DNA of 64,000 nucleotides from Branchiostoma floridae (lineage: Eukaryota > Chordata > Leptocardii > Amphioxiformes > Branchiostomatidae): positions 15,838,999-15,902,998 of the forward strand of contig NC_049987.1 in the NCBI RefSeq assembly GCF_000003815.2, read 5' to 3'. This document shows positions 1 through 8,964 of this stretch, piece after piece; position 1 is the first letter of the stretch; each line of letters starts with the position of its first letter. The notes under the pieces were generated by a model that was not told the DNA's origin, did no database searches, and worked only from the letters and a program-made list of their open reading frames with translations. A program made the translations under genes and the position numbers.

Positions 1-484
1 GTTATTAACTGGGGGGGAGGCTCTGAGGGTCAGGTAAAAAGAATTCCATGACCCTCCTGTCTGTTTAAAGTCTGTCCGGACCTGGACCTGGGCCTAAATG
101 TTTTGCACCTGTACCCACCCTAGTCCGTAAAAAATTGAAATCCTGATCCTCCGAATCGCCATTTCCTGCATCTTGAGGGGAAAACTGTCCTGGTAGACTT
201 GTATTTTTTACAAGAATCAAGACAACCAGAACTTTGCGCGGTATTTTTTTCAAAGGCTCTTCCCCCTTCTAAAAAAACTTCAATGGCCCTCTTCCCAAGC
301 CGCAAATAAAATTCAATGGCCAGTGCACAAGCCCTCCCCCCTGATGAATATCGTAGGGTCCCTTACCGAAATGCAATCTGACTAGTATAATTACTTGGCT
401 GTTATGGGAGTAGAAACTTCAATATAGCACACCATCACCAAACTACATTTTATGCCATAATTTCGATTCACAAAGCGATTTATA
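1..484. other. Left edge: intronic, repeat-derived sequence
   Basis: No exon is recognisable. It lies downstream, in gene sense, of the minus-strand exon ending at 640, so it is probably intron of the pentraxin/F5-8C gene. A GACCTGGACC-rich block near 70-95 resembles the fold-back repeat family seen at 5.65-5.75 kb. The G-rich and CCCTCCCCC tracts resemble the tandem repeat at 21.48-21.6 kb. Short open frames here show no protein-like composition. Confidence 0.5.
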
Positions 485-584
485 NNNNNNNNNNNNNNNN
501 NNNNNNNNNNNNNNNNNNNNNNNNNNNNNNNNNNNNNNNNNNNNNNNNNNNNNNNNNNNNNNNNNNNNNNNNNNNNNNNNNNNN
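485..584. other. Assembly gap (100 N)
   Basis: A run of exactly 100 N, a conventional placeholder for a gap of unknown size. The missing 3' exon(s) of the pentraxin/F5-8C gene may lie here or beyond the window. Confidence 0.95.
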
Positions 585-639
585 TAGAGACAGAGTGCAC
601 GTGGTTAAAGTGGTTCAACAAGAGAGATGAAAGACTCAC

Positions 640-781
640 GTGCAACAACTCCAGCCCGCATGCTAGGCCAGTCTCGCCATGTCAGTGGATGGAACTTGAC
701 GTAACGGGCGGTGATGGCGCCACTGTAGGACGACAGCTCATTTCTCACAGGGGTGTTTCTGTCAGTATTCCCTGGGAAGGT
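640..781 (-). CDS. Exon 6: end of F5/8 type C domain
   Basis: Acceptor TTCCTCCAG (AG at 783-782), phase-0 entry. It encodes TFPGNTDRNTPVRNEL, then ARYVKFHPLTWRDWPSMRAG, the classic C-terminal half of F5/8C domains. It ends in phase 1 at a perfect GTGAGT donor (GT at 639-638). The usual terminal cysteine of the domain would be in the next exon. The join to exon 5 lacks a few residues usual before FPGNTD, so a small extra exon in between is possible. Confidence 0.83.
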
Positions 782-3342
782 CTGGAGGAAGATTGAGCAC
801 AAGTCATCGAGTGACCAGAAAGAAGGGATATGATTCGTGTGTGTGTGTGGGGTGGGGGGGGGGGTGGCATTTGAAAAAAAAAAAAAAAACTACGGATGGA
901 ATGATATGAAACTTGGCATGTGCTTAGGTCATGTCCTGTCGAAGATTGTACTCTCGTTTTTCTGGAGGTTCTCCTTAGTACTGCAGCAGAATGTCCGGGT
1001 TTAATCAAACTCTTTTTTTCAATAATTTTTTGGGGCGTTTTAGTAGCATACTTTGAAACAGGAGAACTTCAAAATAGATGAATGAGATTTCTTTTCGACT
1101 CGTAGGCAACTTCGGTGAATAACAGCGAAATAATATGTTGACTATGCAAATTAGATGTTAGCATAGTTAATGAGATGAATTTATATTCAAATGGTGCTTA
1201 ATGACAGGAACTTTCTTCTCGTCACATATGTAGCTTGGTTCGAGAGGAATATTAATTGATAGGAACCATGCATGGTCGTATTTGCATAATTTGATTACAA
1301 AAGTGTATAATTCATTAGTTGGAAATGATAACATGTTCATACTAGTGGCACAAGTAGGTTAGACAAAAGTGAATATTATCAGGCATAACTTAAGATGAAA
1401 ATAATTTTGACATCATTTGTATAATCAATGAATGTGGGAATGTTACAATAACTTCCCAAAGAAAGACATATGCAACATACTAGTATGGTATTTGAAAACA
1501 AAAATGACACAATCAAGTCATATAAATTCTGTTAATAAGAGACTATCTTGCATATCATTTGCAATGTAATTTGACAAAAGTACTTTGCGATGGTAAGTGG
1601 TCATGGAACTCTAGTTCCGTTTATAGAACATACATGCTAAACATACAGAACTCTTTCGTTTTGTATCTAAAATAAGTGGTTGGTAATAAACCTAAGGAGA
1701 TTACGTTGCAACATTATGATAATGATACTTACTACCGTCAGTCCGTCGTCATCGCTGTAGGTAACCTCGTCTCCACTGTGCTCGCCATATGTGATGCTGT
1801 ACGATGTGACCATGTGGCCACTGAATTGTTCGTCTCTACCCTGGGTGATAATCGCCGTTACAAAGTACGTCTTGTGAAGATCCACCATTAGCCATTCGCG
1901 TTGATCAGGTGTTCTAGGCGCCCAACCTCCAGAAAGCGGGAAATCCAGTACACCGTTGTCTGGACCCTCTGTGTTGTTATACTGTGACGATGCAGACATG
2001 CTCGGGGATCGAAAGGCGTCTGCATCAAAGAAAACAAAAGATATGTAGGTGTTAACGTTTCTTGAATACCGCAATGGAACAATCGCACATGATGTCACGG
2101 GTCACGTGATTTTTTTATGCCGCAGTCTTGTTGGGTGTTAAGTTTTAATTTACCGTCTGCAGTTCCAGGTGAGATCTGGACATCATGACCAGCAAACGTC
2201 TATCAAATGACAAGATTTACGGACGCCGATCGGCGGTCCAACTGTGCCTAACATCTAGTGACTACATAACGTAACACAATGTAGATATAGACTAATATTG
2301 AAGCGTTGTTCAGTTGTAACCTTGATATGTATGTTTCTTTCAATTTTGGTAGATATTATAGTAAAATGTTGCTTCAGAACATTTTTCAATCTAAGGGTGC
2401 GGTCACATACGTCTTACGATCGTCTTGAGTGTAGCCATGCATGTGTGTACGTTACAAAGTTCAACTGTCTTGCTGCACTAAAAGGCTGTGTCGGTGGTTG
2501 GTTCCGTTACAGTCTGCTTGAAAATCCTATAGCTATGGCAGAAAAATCGTACGACGGTCGCACGACGTACGTACTTTGTAAGCTTTGACTGGCTTACCAC
2601 ATTGGTTGTCAGTGATTGATACGCTCCCGTGTATCGTCCACGCTTCCCTGGACCAGTCCAACACGTTGCCTCCCTGTCCGCACTTACGCAGAGGGAGATC
2701 TGCCTCTCTCGGTGACAGCACACGATCCCACACGTTTAAGCATGACATGTCACCGGTGTATGCCTGGATAGGATAAAACAATATTTGTATAAGAGCTGAT
2801 ACTGTTATGATCTCACCACCTAGTGGGAGATTGTAATTTGCTATTTGCAAGGAAACCGCAAGGGGTCGCAAGCTGGAACAACTTCCTTCTTCTGCCAATC
2901 TGACTTAGGTCAGACGTAAGATAATGAAACCCATTGTAAACATCGTGCTGTACAACAGAAAACGTTTCAATGTGAAATTGATTTTTTAATCCTGTCATAA
3001 CGTTTCGAGTAGTACTTCATCCCTTTGAAAGGACGTTAAGTAAGGGCCCCATGTTTAAGAAGAGTCACGCCTTGAGCACGATTAATAAGAACCTGCCACA
3101 CTTATCGGAAAAGCTAGGTCTCCGGACCGATCTTGAACAGGCTGTAGTCACCTGTTATGTCAGTCCTTTCAAATGTGCAGTATATTCTACCAAATAAACG
3201 AGATATCAAAAACTTTAGTTTCGCTGAAGCACATTAGAACGCCGCTAGGGGGCCATTATCGAACTTGACCTTCGTTTTCCTGACCCTACCCACCTGCCAA
3301 ATATCACCAGGATTCATCAAAGGCTTTTCGAGTTATGCTTAT

Positions 3343-3395
<53 letters not shown>

Positions 3396-4256
3396 AAATA
3401 TAACCTTATTGGCGAAGGTAAAAAAGAGCATGTCTTCACTTGCCTGGTCGACATCAAATAACCCTCCTGAGTCCTGCACTTGGCCAATAATCCACGCGGG
3501 GCCTGTACGGATCACGTGACCTGTGGCCAATCCAGAGCCGGCGCCGACCTGTTGTCCATCGACGTAGAACGACCATCGGCCATCCTGACTCAGCCAGGTG
3601 TAGCACACTGTGTGGCATCTGCCATCGTCAAGGTTCAGTCTTGTCTCATTGGCTGCGGCGTGTTTGTGTGCACCGTTGATCCAGAACTAAAATCGGAACA
3701 AGTGACCTTGGTTTTGTACGATATAAATTCTTATGAATCAAAAACCCTCCGATCTTCAGCGTAGAATAATGTCTTGCCGATGTCGACATGGGCATTAATT
3801 TCAATTTTCATTCGTAATTTGGAACTATTTTCACATTATGAAAATATCAATATTATCATCATTACATTGGTATTTGTGTTAAAGCTGTACTACGTAAGAT
3901 TTGAACAAAACAAAAAATAGCTTTTCCTACTTTTTCTTTACATTGTTAGTTCAATCAACCCTATAGCATTGAAATATAATGAACACCGAAAAAAAAAACA
4001 CTCTCCGATCATGGAGGTGATAAATAGAAGAGTGGTACCCTGAATAGTCCGTAGTAGGTTAATGCAATCTGATCACCACTGAATAGCACCCCGTTTGTCG
4101 TGTTTGAGATGTGAAGTTGCACACACGTGGTCAGAGCATCCAGCCCAGGAGGCGTGGTGACGTTCAGCCAAACGTAGTTACTGGTCGATGCCGGTTCAGG
4201 GAAAGTCATCTTCTTCAAACAACAACCTGAAATGTTTCATAGCAATCAATCAACAG

Positions 4257-4288
<32 letters not shown>

Positions 4289-7052
4289 ACAATTAACCAA
4301 TTCATCTATCAGATTGTAATATATTGCATTGTGATAGCACATCGATATCACTTTGTAATGGGGTTACTCCCGGAGCAAAACGTCGAGTAAGGTTAGATAA
4401 AATGGCATTTTGACCTTCCGTTGTTTTCTCATTAATGAATTAAGAAAGAATGAAACCGTAACGAATATAGATAGATGGGCATACAAGAATTCTAAATCTA
4501 ATTTTTTGGCCATATAGATGATGTCATCAGGTTTTATTGCCCCTAATACTAATTTTTTTCTATGAGAAAATACAGCACTTTGGTGCATAATGATGAAAGC
4601 TCGAAACTCACGTTTGCACCACTTGATATCAGCTAATGATCTGTAGTTAGGCCATGTTGATTTGATTATATGTATGACATCCTCTGGGAACTCCAAAACT
4701 GATGCGAGCGAGCGAATAAAAAAAGTTTGGCCCCCCAAAAAAAGTTGCTTTCAGGGCTGACGTCAGAGTTGCGTTGCGCGGTAGAGGGCAAAAAATGGGA
4801 AGACGATTTGGGTGTGGCTTAAAATCCTTGAAAATCCACCTTTTCCTTGAAAATGTTTGCCCAATCTGGAGACTTTTTGAGTTAGAAGAGACATGTAGGG
4901 TCTAAGCTTTCCTGTTTGGGTCAAAATTTGTTCAGTTCAGCAGTTCAGCTGGTGTAAGGACAGGTTTTAGTTATAGGGTGCTACTGGTTGTATCAGGAGG
5001 GAAAAGGGGTCAGAGGTGAGGTTTCTTTCATAGAGCGAGCTTTTCTCGGAGAAAGAGCAGAACAACCCTCTGTTTTCTTTGAATGGTTATAAACTAGACC
5101 CAAGTGACTTTCTGGTGGAGAAGAATTTTTAAGATTGAACTATGGGTTAGTACTTTTTTGAAGCCTTCATTTAGTGTATTTCAACATGCTTGTCAATGGG
5201 CAGCCCTAACTTCGATGTCTGACCTTCAGTGTGAAATCAAAGTGGCCAGGAAGGTTGAAAATAGGACTAAACACACATAGTATGGTATACAAACAGTTAG
5301 GTGTAGGGACCAGTACATCATACGGGTGCAAAACATTTTTTTCTTCTTGGACCAATCCGAAAAAAACAGACCTGAAAAAAAATCAGAGGAACAGGTTTCG
5401 CCAATTACAAAATGGACACACTATGTTGGCAGGCATTTGGGGTCTTACCGGGGGGCCAAGAAGACAAGTAAGAGTTTATAGTCAATTGTACCAAGTTTCT
5501 ACAGTCAAAGGTACAGAGACAGTTAGCCTTTATTACATGGAGATGGGATTTTAAAATGCCCATGGGAATCCAATAATCCACCAAACAGATTCCTTTGTAG
5601 CAAATTTGATCAATTACCATTGTTTTGAGTATTGCCAGTTCTCGAGTTTCCACAGACAATCAGGTCCAGGTTCAGGTCCGGACCTGGAAATGATCCTCTG
5701 GACCTGAATTTTCTGTACTGGTACCTCCCCCAACCAACAATAGATTTTTTTTCTTTCTGTCCTTTCACATCTTATTCTTTGACTTTAGATTTATTTTGGC
5801 ATTCTATGGCTTTAGTTATCTGTTTTCTGATACTTTTTTTTTCAATCTACGGAATATTGTGCTCATTTTATAGCTGCTTTGTACAATTTATTGTGTGGTC
5901 GAAACTTTTTTTTTGGGGGGGGGGGAAACGGCCGAAAATTGGTGCGAGCGCGGATGTCATCCATATAATCAAATCAACATGGCCTTATTAGAAAATAATT
6001 GTTTTCATCTAATTAAAAAAGTTAATTTTCTAATAATTACAGATCATTAGCAGATATCAAGTCGCGCCAACGTGAGTTTGTAGCTTTCATCATTATGCAC
6101 CAAAGTGCTGTATTTTCTCATAGAAAAATATATTAGGGGCAATAAATCCTGATGAAGTCATCCATACGGCCCAAAAAATCAGATTTAGAATTCTTTCATG
6201 CCCATCTATCAATATTCGTTACAGTTCCATTCTTTCTTAATCAATTAATTAATTATAAAACAATGGAAAGTCAAAATGCCAATTTAGCCAACCTTGAAAC
6301 CTTAAGAGGAGTAGCATCAGTACAAGACAGGGGCTTCACTTTGACATTATTACCCGCAATTCTTTTCACGGCGCATGCGTACTCGGAAGTGTGAACGAGC
6401 GTATTCCAAAAGCATAAATAGCACAGATTTATTACAGTATCTTCGTGTTCAAAATTGACTGTAAAAATGCCATGATCGTAGTTTGAGCTCTGTGAGTGAT
6501 ATGTATAAGGCCATGTTGATTTGATTATATGGATGACATCCTCCAGGAACTCCAAAACTGATGCGAGCGAGCGAATAAAAAAAGTTTGGCCAAAAAAGAA
6601 AGTTGCCTTCAGTATGAAATCAAAGTGGCCAGGAGGGTTGAACATAGGACTAAACACACATAGTATGGTATACCATGATCCTCTGGACCTGAATTTTCTG
6701 TACTGGTACCTCCCCCAACCAACAATAGATTTTTTTTTTTCTTTCCGTCCTTTCACATCTTATTCTTTGACTTAAGATTCATTTTGGCATTCTATATATG
6801 GCATTAGTTATCTGTTTTCTGATGCTTTTTTTTTCAATCTACGGAATATTTGTGCTCATTTTACATTTTACAGCTGTTTTGCACAATTTATTGTGTGGTC
6901 GAAAACTTTTTTTTTTGGAAATGGCCAAAAATTGGTGCGTATCCAATTAATCAGATCAACGTGGCCTAACCTAGAAAAAAAATCTCACCGGCTTGACTAA
7001 GATGTACAAGGCTCACCAGAACGGCGAGCACCTGGAGGTACCCAACCCTCAT
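640..7052 (-). CDS. Secreted pentraxin + F5/8 type C (discoidin) domain protein, six exons, 3' incomplete
   Basis: Six exons join with matching phases: 6989-7052, 4039-4226, 3444-3686, 2598-2763, 1733-2019 and 640-781, giving 1,090 coding nt, about 363 residues. Order: signal peptide, a pentraxin/LamG domain (about residues 24-215), then an F5/8 type C domain (about 221-363). The pentraxin signature HTVCYTWLS (fits HxCx[ST]Wx[ST]) is at about residues 109-117, followed by a C-terminal part with VWDRVLSP and GNVLDW. The F5/8C part shows WLMVDL, FPGNTDRN and ARYVKFHPL. From family knowledge, pentraxins bind ligands such as phosphocholine with calcium, and F5/8C domains bind phospholipid or glycans, so an extracellular recognition or adhesion role is likely. 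The Ca-loop motif reads GQVQDS, with V where CRP has a glutamate. The last seen exon ends in phase 1 at a GTGAGT donor, so at least one more exon follows. Introns are crowded with mobile elements. Confidence 0.85.
840..1614 (+). mobile_element. Helentron-like non-autonomous element, degraded copy
   Basis: Shares the body of the family described at 8965-10287: phrases close to ATGATATGAAACTTGGCATGT, ATGCAAATTAGA and CACATATGTAGCTTGG, and the 3' end GGAACTCTAG|T at 1605-1614. The GT-rich tract at 839-865 matches the microsatellite near the 5' end of other copies. It lies in the intron between exons 6 and 5 of the pentraxin gene, in opposite orientation. Confidence 0.6.
1733..2019 (-). CDS. Exon 5: first two thirds of F5/8 type C domain
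   Basis: Acceptor TTTGATGCAG (AG at 2021-2020). AC completes the codon begun by the previous exon (aspartate). It encodes AFRSPSMSASSQYNN, then WLMVDLHKTYFVTAIITQGR and SYSITYGEHSG, the core of a discoidin domain (W-DL, T-I-TQG, Y). The chosen donor is GTA|GTAAGT (GT at 1732-1731), leaving phase 0. Confidence 0.86.
2598..2763 (-). CDS. Exon 4: C-terminal part of pentraxin domain
   Basis: Acceptor TCCTATCCAG (AG at 2765-2764), phase-0 entry. It encodes AYTGDMSCLNVWDRVLSP, then GNVLDW and IHGSVSITDNQC, matching the conserved C-terminal strand order of pentraxins. It ends at TGTG|GTAAGC in phase 1. Confidence 0.87.
3195..3419 (-). mobile_element. Helentron-like element, short inverted copy with (CA)n
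   Basis: On the minus strand it starts ACCTTCGCC at 3419, carries the (AC) microsatellite at 3344-3390, then the family phrases CGAAAAGCC and GATGAATCCTGGTGATATT, the CCCCCTAGCGGC motif, and GATATCTCGTTTATTTGG. Its 5' end lies only about 22 bp beyond the GC donor of exon 3, so the insertion closely abuts a splice site. Confidence 0.65.
3444..3686 (-). CDS. Exon 3: pentraxin core with HxCxTWxS signature
   Basis: Acceptor CCGATTTTAG (AG at 3688-3687), phase-0 entry, 81 codons beginning FWINGAHKH. It carries HTVCYTWLSQDG, then YVDG, then the GQVQDSGG calcium-loop equivalent, and ends at FDVDQ. The only donor that keeps frame with exon 4 is CAG|GCAAGT, a GC-AG intron with otherwise perfect consensus (GC at 3443-3442). 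The nearby GTGAAG at 3438 would shift frame. Confidence 0.87.
4039..4226 (-). CDS. Exon 2: N-terminal part of pentraxin domain
   Basis: Acceptor ATTTCAG at 4228-4227, then phase-1 entry encoding CCLKKMTFPEPASTSNYVWL and on to YYGLFR. The TFPxxSxxxYV opening is typical of pentraxin N termini. The donor is AGG|GTACC with GT at 4038-4037. Length 188 nt brings the frame to phase 0. Confidence 0.85.
4251..4286. repeat. (CAAT)n microsatellite
   Basis: Uninterrupted CAAT/AATC tetranucleotide repeat in intron 1 of the pentraxin gene. Confidence 0.9.
4370..6300. mobile_element. Fold-back element with about 300-bp inverted arms
   Basis: The left arm (about 4390-4690) and right arm (about 5950-6298) are inverted copies. 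Examples: CAAAGTGCTGTATTTTCTC at the right arm against its complement at the left, and GATTTGATTATATG against CATATAATCAAATC. The interior holds a GGTCCAGGTTCAGG-rich block (5667-5710). No transposase frame is visible, so this is a non-autonomous element, superfamily unknown. It fills most of intron 1 of the pentraxin gene. Confidence 0.7.
6480..6975. mobile_element. Second, shorter copy of the fold-back family
   Basis: Begins AAGGCCATGTTGATTTG like the inner left arm of the copy at 4370-6300, has the GCGAGCGAGCGAATAAAAAA phrase, and continues with CCTGAATTTTCTGTACTGG and TGTGGTCGAAAACTTTTTT. It ends with a degenerate inverted terminus (AATCAGATCAACGTGGCC). It looks like an internal-deletion derivative lying next to its relative. 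Confidence 0.68.
6989..7052 (-). CDS. Exon 1: start codon and signal peptide
   Basis: The reverse strand reads ATG at 7052-7050, then a typical signal peptide: MRVGYLQ, a hydrophobic core LAVLVSLVHL, and a SQA-type cleavage end. The exon ends in phase 1 at G|GTGAG (GT at 6988-6987). The next exon supplies GT to complete a glycine codon, so frame is kept across a 2.76-kb intron. The start was chosen because the ATG directly begins the hydrophobic leader and the exon ends at a good donor. Confidence 0.82.
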
Positions 7053-7753
7053 GGCTGTTTATCTCCTATTCCTAATGTAGAAGTAAAATAAACACATTAA
7101 TCACTGTGGATTTCATAATCAATATACTGTTGTTAAATGGATCATTATAATTGTGATATCAATAAATAGAATCATGAAAAATTACGCAAAATATGAAAAA
7201 CGCCAACACTTTTAAAATTGTGAACACCTGCATTAAATCGTGTTATGTATTTATAACTATATTTGTGGAAATCAACTTATCACTAACATAACTAAAAATA
7301 TATTGTATCTCAACAGCGTATTTCAATGACTGTTGATGCAACATGCTTTCAACTTGTCCATGAATGATGCTGATCTGCTGGTGTATCGCCAGAGGACGCT
7401 GTTAGACTGTTTTCCGTAGTATATTACTGTATGAACTGATGCGTGATGGATGCTAAGGTAGGCATTATAAAACTTGTCTAATTGCAGCCACATAGATTTA
7501 GCTAGCTACGTACCTAGCAGCCAAAGTTTACATGCCCGGCTACTGCTTAGTTGCATATTACAGCAACTTAAGTATGGGCGGTGAGCAAAATGCCTAGTCT
7601 GCAACAGACACCTTGGGCTGCTGTAAAATGACTTACTTATGAGCCAGATAAACTAAATAGTTTACCAGAGGAGTATAATAACCAGCCTCGGTTGGGAGTA
7701 TGTGACTCTTTGGCTATGATGAATCATTCACCATATATTAATAGGGCTTGAAA
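7053..7753. other. No gene seen; upstream of pentraxin gene
   Basis: AT-rich sequence upstream of the start codon at 7052. It should hold the promoter and 5' UTR of the minus-strand gene, but no convincing TATA or initiator motif could be fixed. Confidence 0.5.
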
Positions 7754-7884
7754 TACTGTAAATGCATTCAAGTTCGCGAAGATTTACTTTCGCGGTAACA
7801 AAAAAATGGAGTGTTCGTGGTGGTTTTAAGTTCGCTGGCCACCGCGAAAACAAAACCACCGCGAACATTTCTGAATTTACAGCA
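7754..7884. mobile_element. Palindromic MITE, TACTGTAAATG family, copy 1
   Basis: Ends are inverted: TACTGTAAATGCATT and AATTTACAGCA. Internal motifs TTCGCGGTAA and GTGGTTTTAAGTTCGC are mirrored by CCACCGCGAAAACAAAACC and CCGCGAACATTT. Copies also lie at 41027-41200 and 60091-60302. If TA is the target duplication, this is a Tc1/mariner-type MITE; TA could also be part of the inverted repeat. Confidence 0.75.
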
Positions 7885-8039
7885 CCTTTTTTGCATACCT
7901 GCACAGGTGCAGGTAACATTGGAAATTGCCTGGACCAGACAACTTTCACCTGCACCACTCAGAATCTAGGAAGTATTGATCATACTAAAATCTGTTCGGA
8001 AACCATTACCACTATTCTAAGTGTGGTGCAAAGACGCTC

Positions 8040-8227
8040 CTGACCTGGTTTCGCATTCTTGAAAGGCGACGCCTGGTCGGGAGCAGTCCACGTGACCTCA
8101 CGACACACCTGAACATTCTCACCTGCTTAAGGGGGTATTTAAACGCTGAGAATTCCCATTTATCCCATCTTTGACGCTTTGACCTTCGCGGATTTCCCGA
8201 GCGTCCAGAGGCGGCTTTGGTTGCGTC
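8040..8227 (+). promoter_or_regulatory. Possible promoter before the Pro/Ala repeat ORF
   Basis: GC-richer stretch with GGGGGTATTTAAACG (TATA-like at 8134-8140), about 90 bp ahead of the ATG at 8228. It could be the promoter or terminal repeat of the retroelement-like unit that follows. The support is composition and position only. Confidence 0.25.
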
Positions 8228-8950
8228 ATGATTCGTCATCAGCGCCCCGCTCCACCGCCACCGCCACCCCCCGTGCCGGCTCAGGCGGCAGCTTCGCCTC
8301 AGCCGGGCCGAGTCCAGCAAGCAGCACATTCGGGGACGGGCGGCCCAGTGTTACCCCAGCCCCAGGCTCCACCGGTCCAGGCGCTAGCGTCAGTTGTTCC
8401 TCCAGTTCCCGGCCAGCAGGCCCAGGCTCCACCGGCCCCAGTTCCGCCGGCCCAGGGTCCACCAGTCCAGGCACAAGGGGTCGGTGTTCCTCCAGTTTCC
8501 GGCCAGCAGGCCCAGGCTCCACCGGCCCCAGTTCCGCCGGCCCAGTTTCCGCCGGCCCCGGGTCCACCAGTCCAGGCACAAGCGGCCGGTGTTCCTCCAG
8601 TTCCCGGCCAGCAGGCCCAGGCTCAGTCGGCCCCAGTTCCGCAGGCCCAGTTTCCGCCGGCCCCGGGTCCACCAGTCCAGGCTCAATCGGCCGGTGTTCC
8701 TCCAGTTCCCGGCCAGCAGGCCCAGGCTCCGCCGGCCCCAGTTCCGCCGGCCCACGTCCCGCCGGTCCCGGGCCCACCAGTCCAGGCACAAGCGGCCGGT
8801 GTTCCTCCAGTTCCTGGCCAGCAGGCCCAGGGTGGTCTCCAGGAGGTAGGCGCTTTGGTATTTTTTTGTTTTGTTCGGTCAATTTGGCCGATGCGGGATT
8901 ATTTTTGTAGCGTTACAGTACTTTGTTTGCTTTGGCCTGTTTCGTTTTAA
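8228..8950 (+). CDS. Pro/Ala/Gln-rich repeat ORF, probably retroelement or low-complexity
   Basis: 240 codons from ATG, made largely of in-frame repeats whose GTTCCTCCAGTT landmark recurs at 8396, 8486, 8591, 8696 and 8801, spacing 90 then 105, 105 and 105 bp (30- and 35-residue units). The protein repeats phrases such as VPPVPGQQAQAPPAPVP. Because repeats are multiples of three and lack stops, several other frames on both strands are open as well, so coding status is not proven. The last 25 codons after the repeats are cysteine- and aromatic-rich and look non-coding; a possible donor GAG|GTAGGC is at about 8845. No known domain. A downstream gag-like ORF (11441-12036) might belong to the same element. 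Confidence 0.35.
   Translation: MIRHQRPAPPPPPPPVPAQAAASPQPGRVQQAAHSGTGGPVLPQPQAPPVQALASVVPPVPGQQAQAPPAPVPPAQGPPVQAQGVGVPPVSGQQAQAPPAPVPPAQFPPAPGPPVQAQAAGVPPVPGQQAQAQSAPVPQAQFPPAPGPPVQAQSAGVPPVPGQQAQAPPAPVPPAHVPPVPGPPVQAQAAGVPPVPGQQAQGGLQEVGALVFFCFVRSIWPMRDYFCSVTVLCLLWPVSF
8390..8830. repeat. GC-rich minisatellite, 90/105-bp units
   Basis: About four to five units with landmark GGCCAGCAGGCCCAGG. Unit length is divisible by three, which keeps frames open. GC content is far above the surrounding sequence. Confidence 0.88.
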
Positions 8951-8964
8951 CTTGTGTTTTAATT

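Noticed and set aside
3344..3390. (CA)n run as a separate event
   Set aside because: It is the microsatellite built into the Helentron-like element.
8226..8882. Antisense and alternative-frame ORFs over the Pro/Ala repeat
   Set aside because: Shadows of a GC-rich repeat whose unit length is divisible by three; only the sense frame from 8228 was kept, and that with low confidence.
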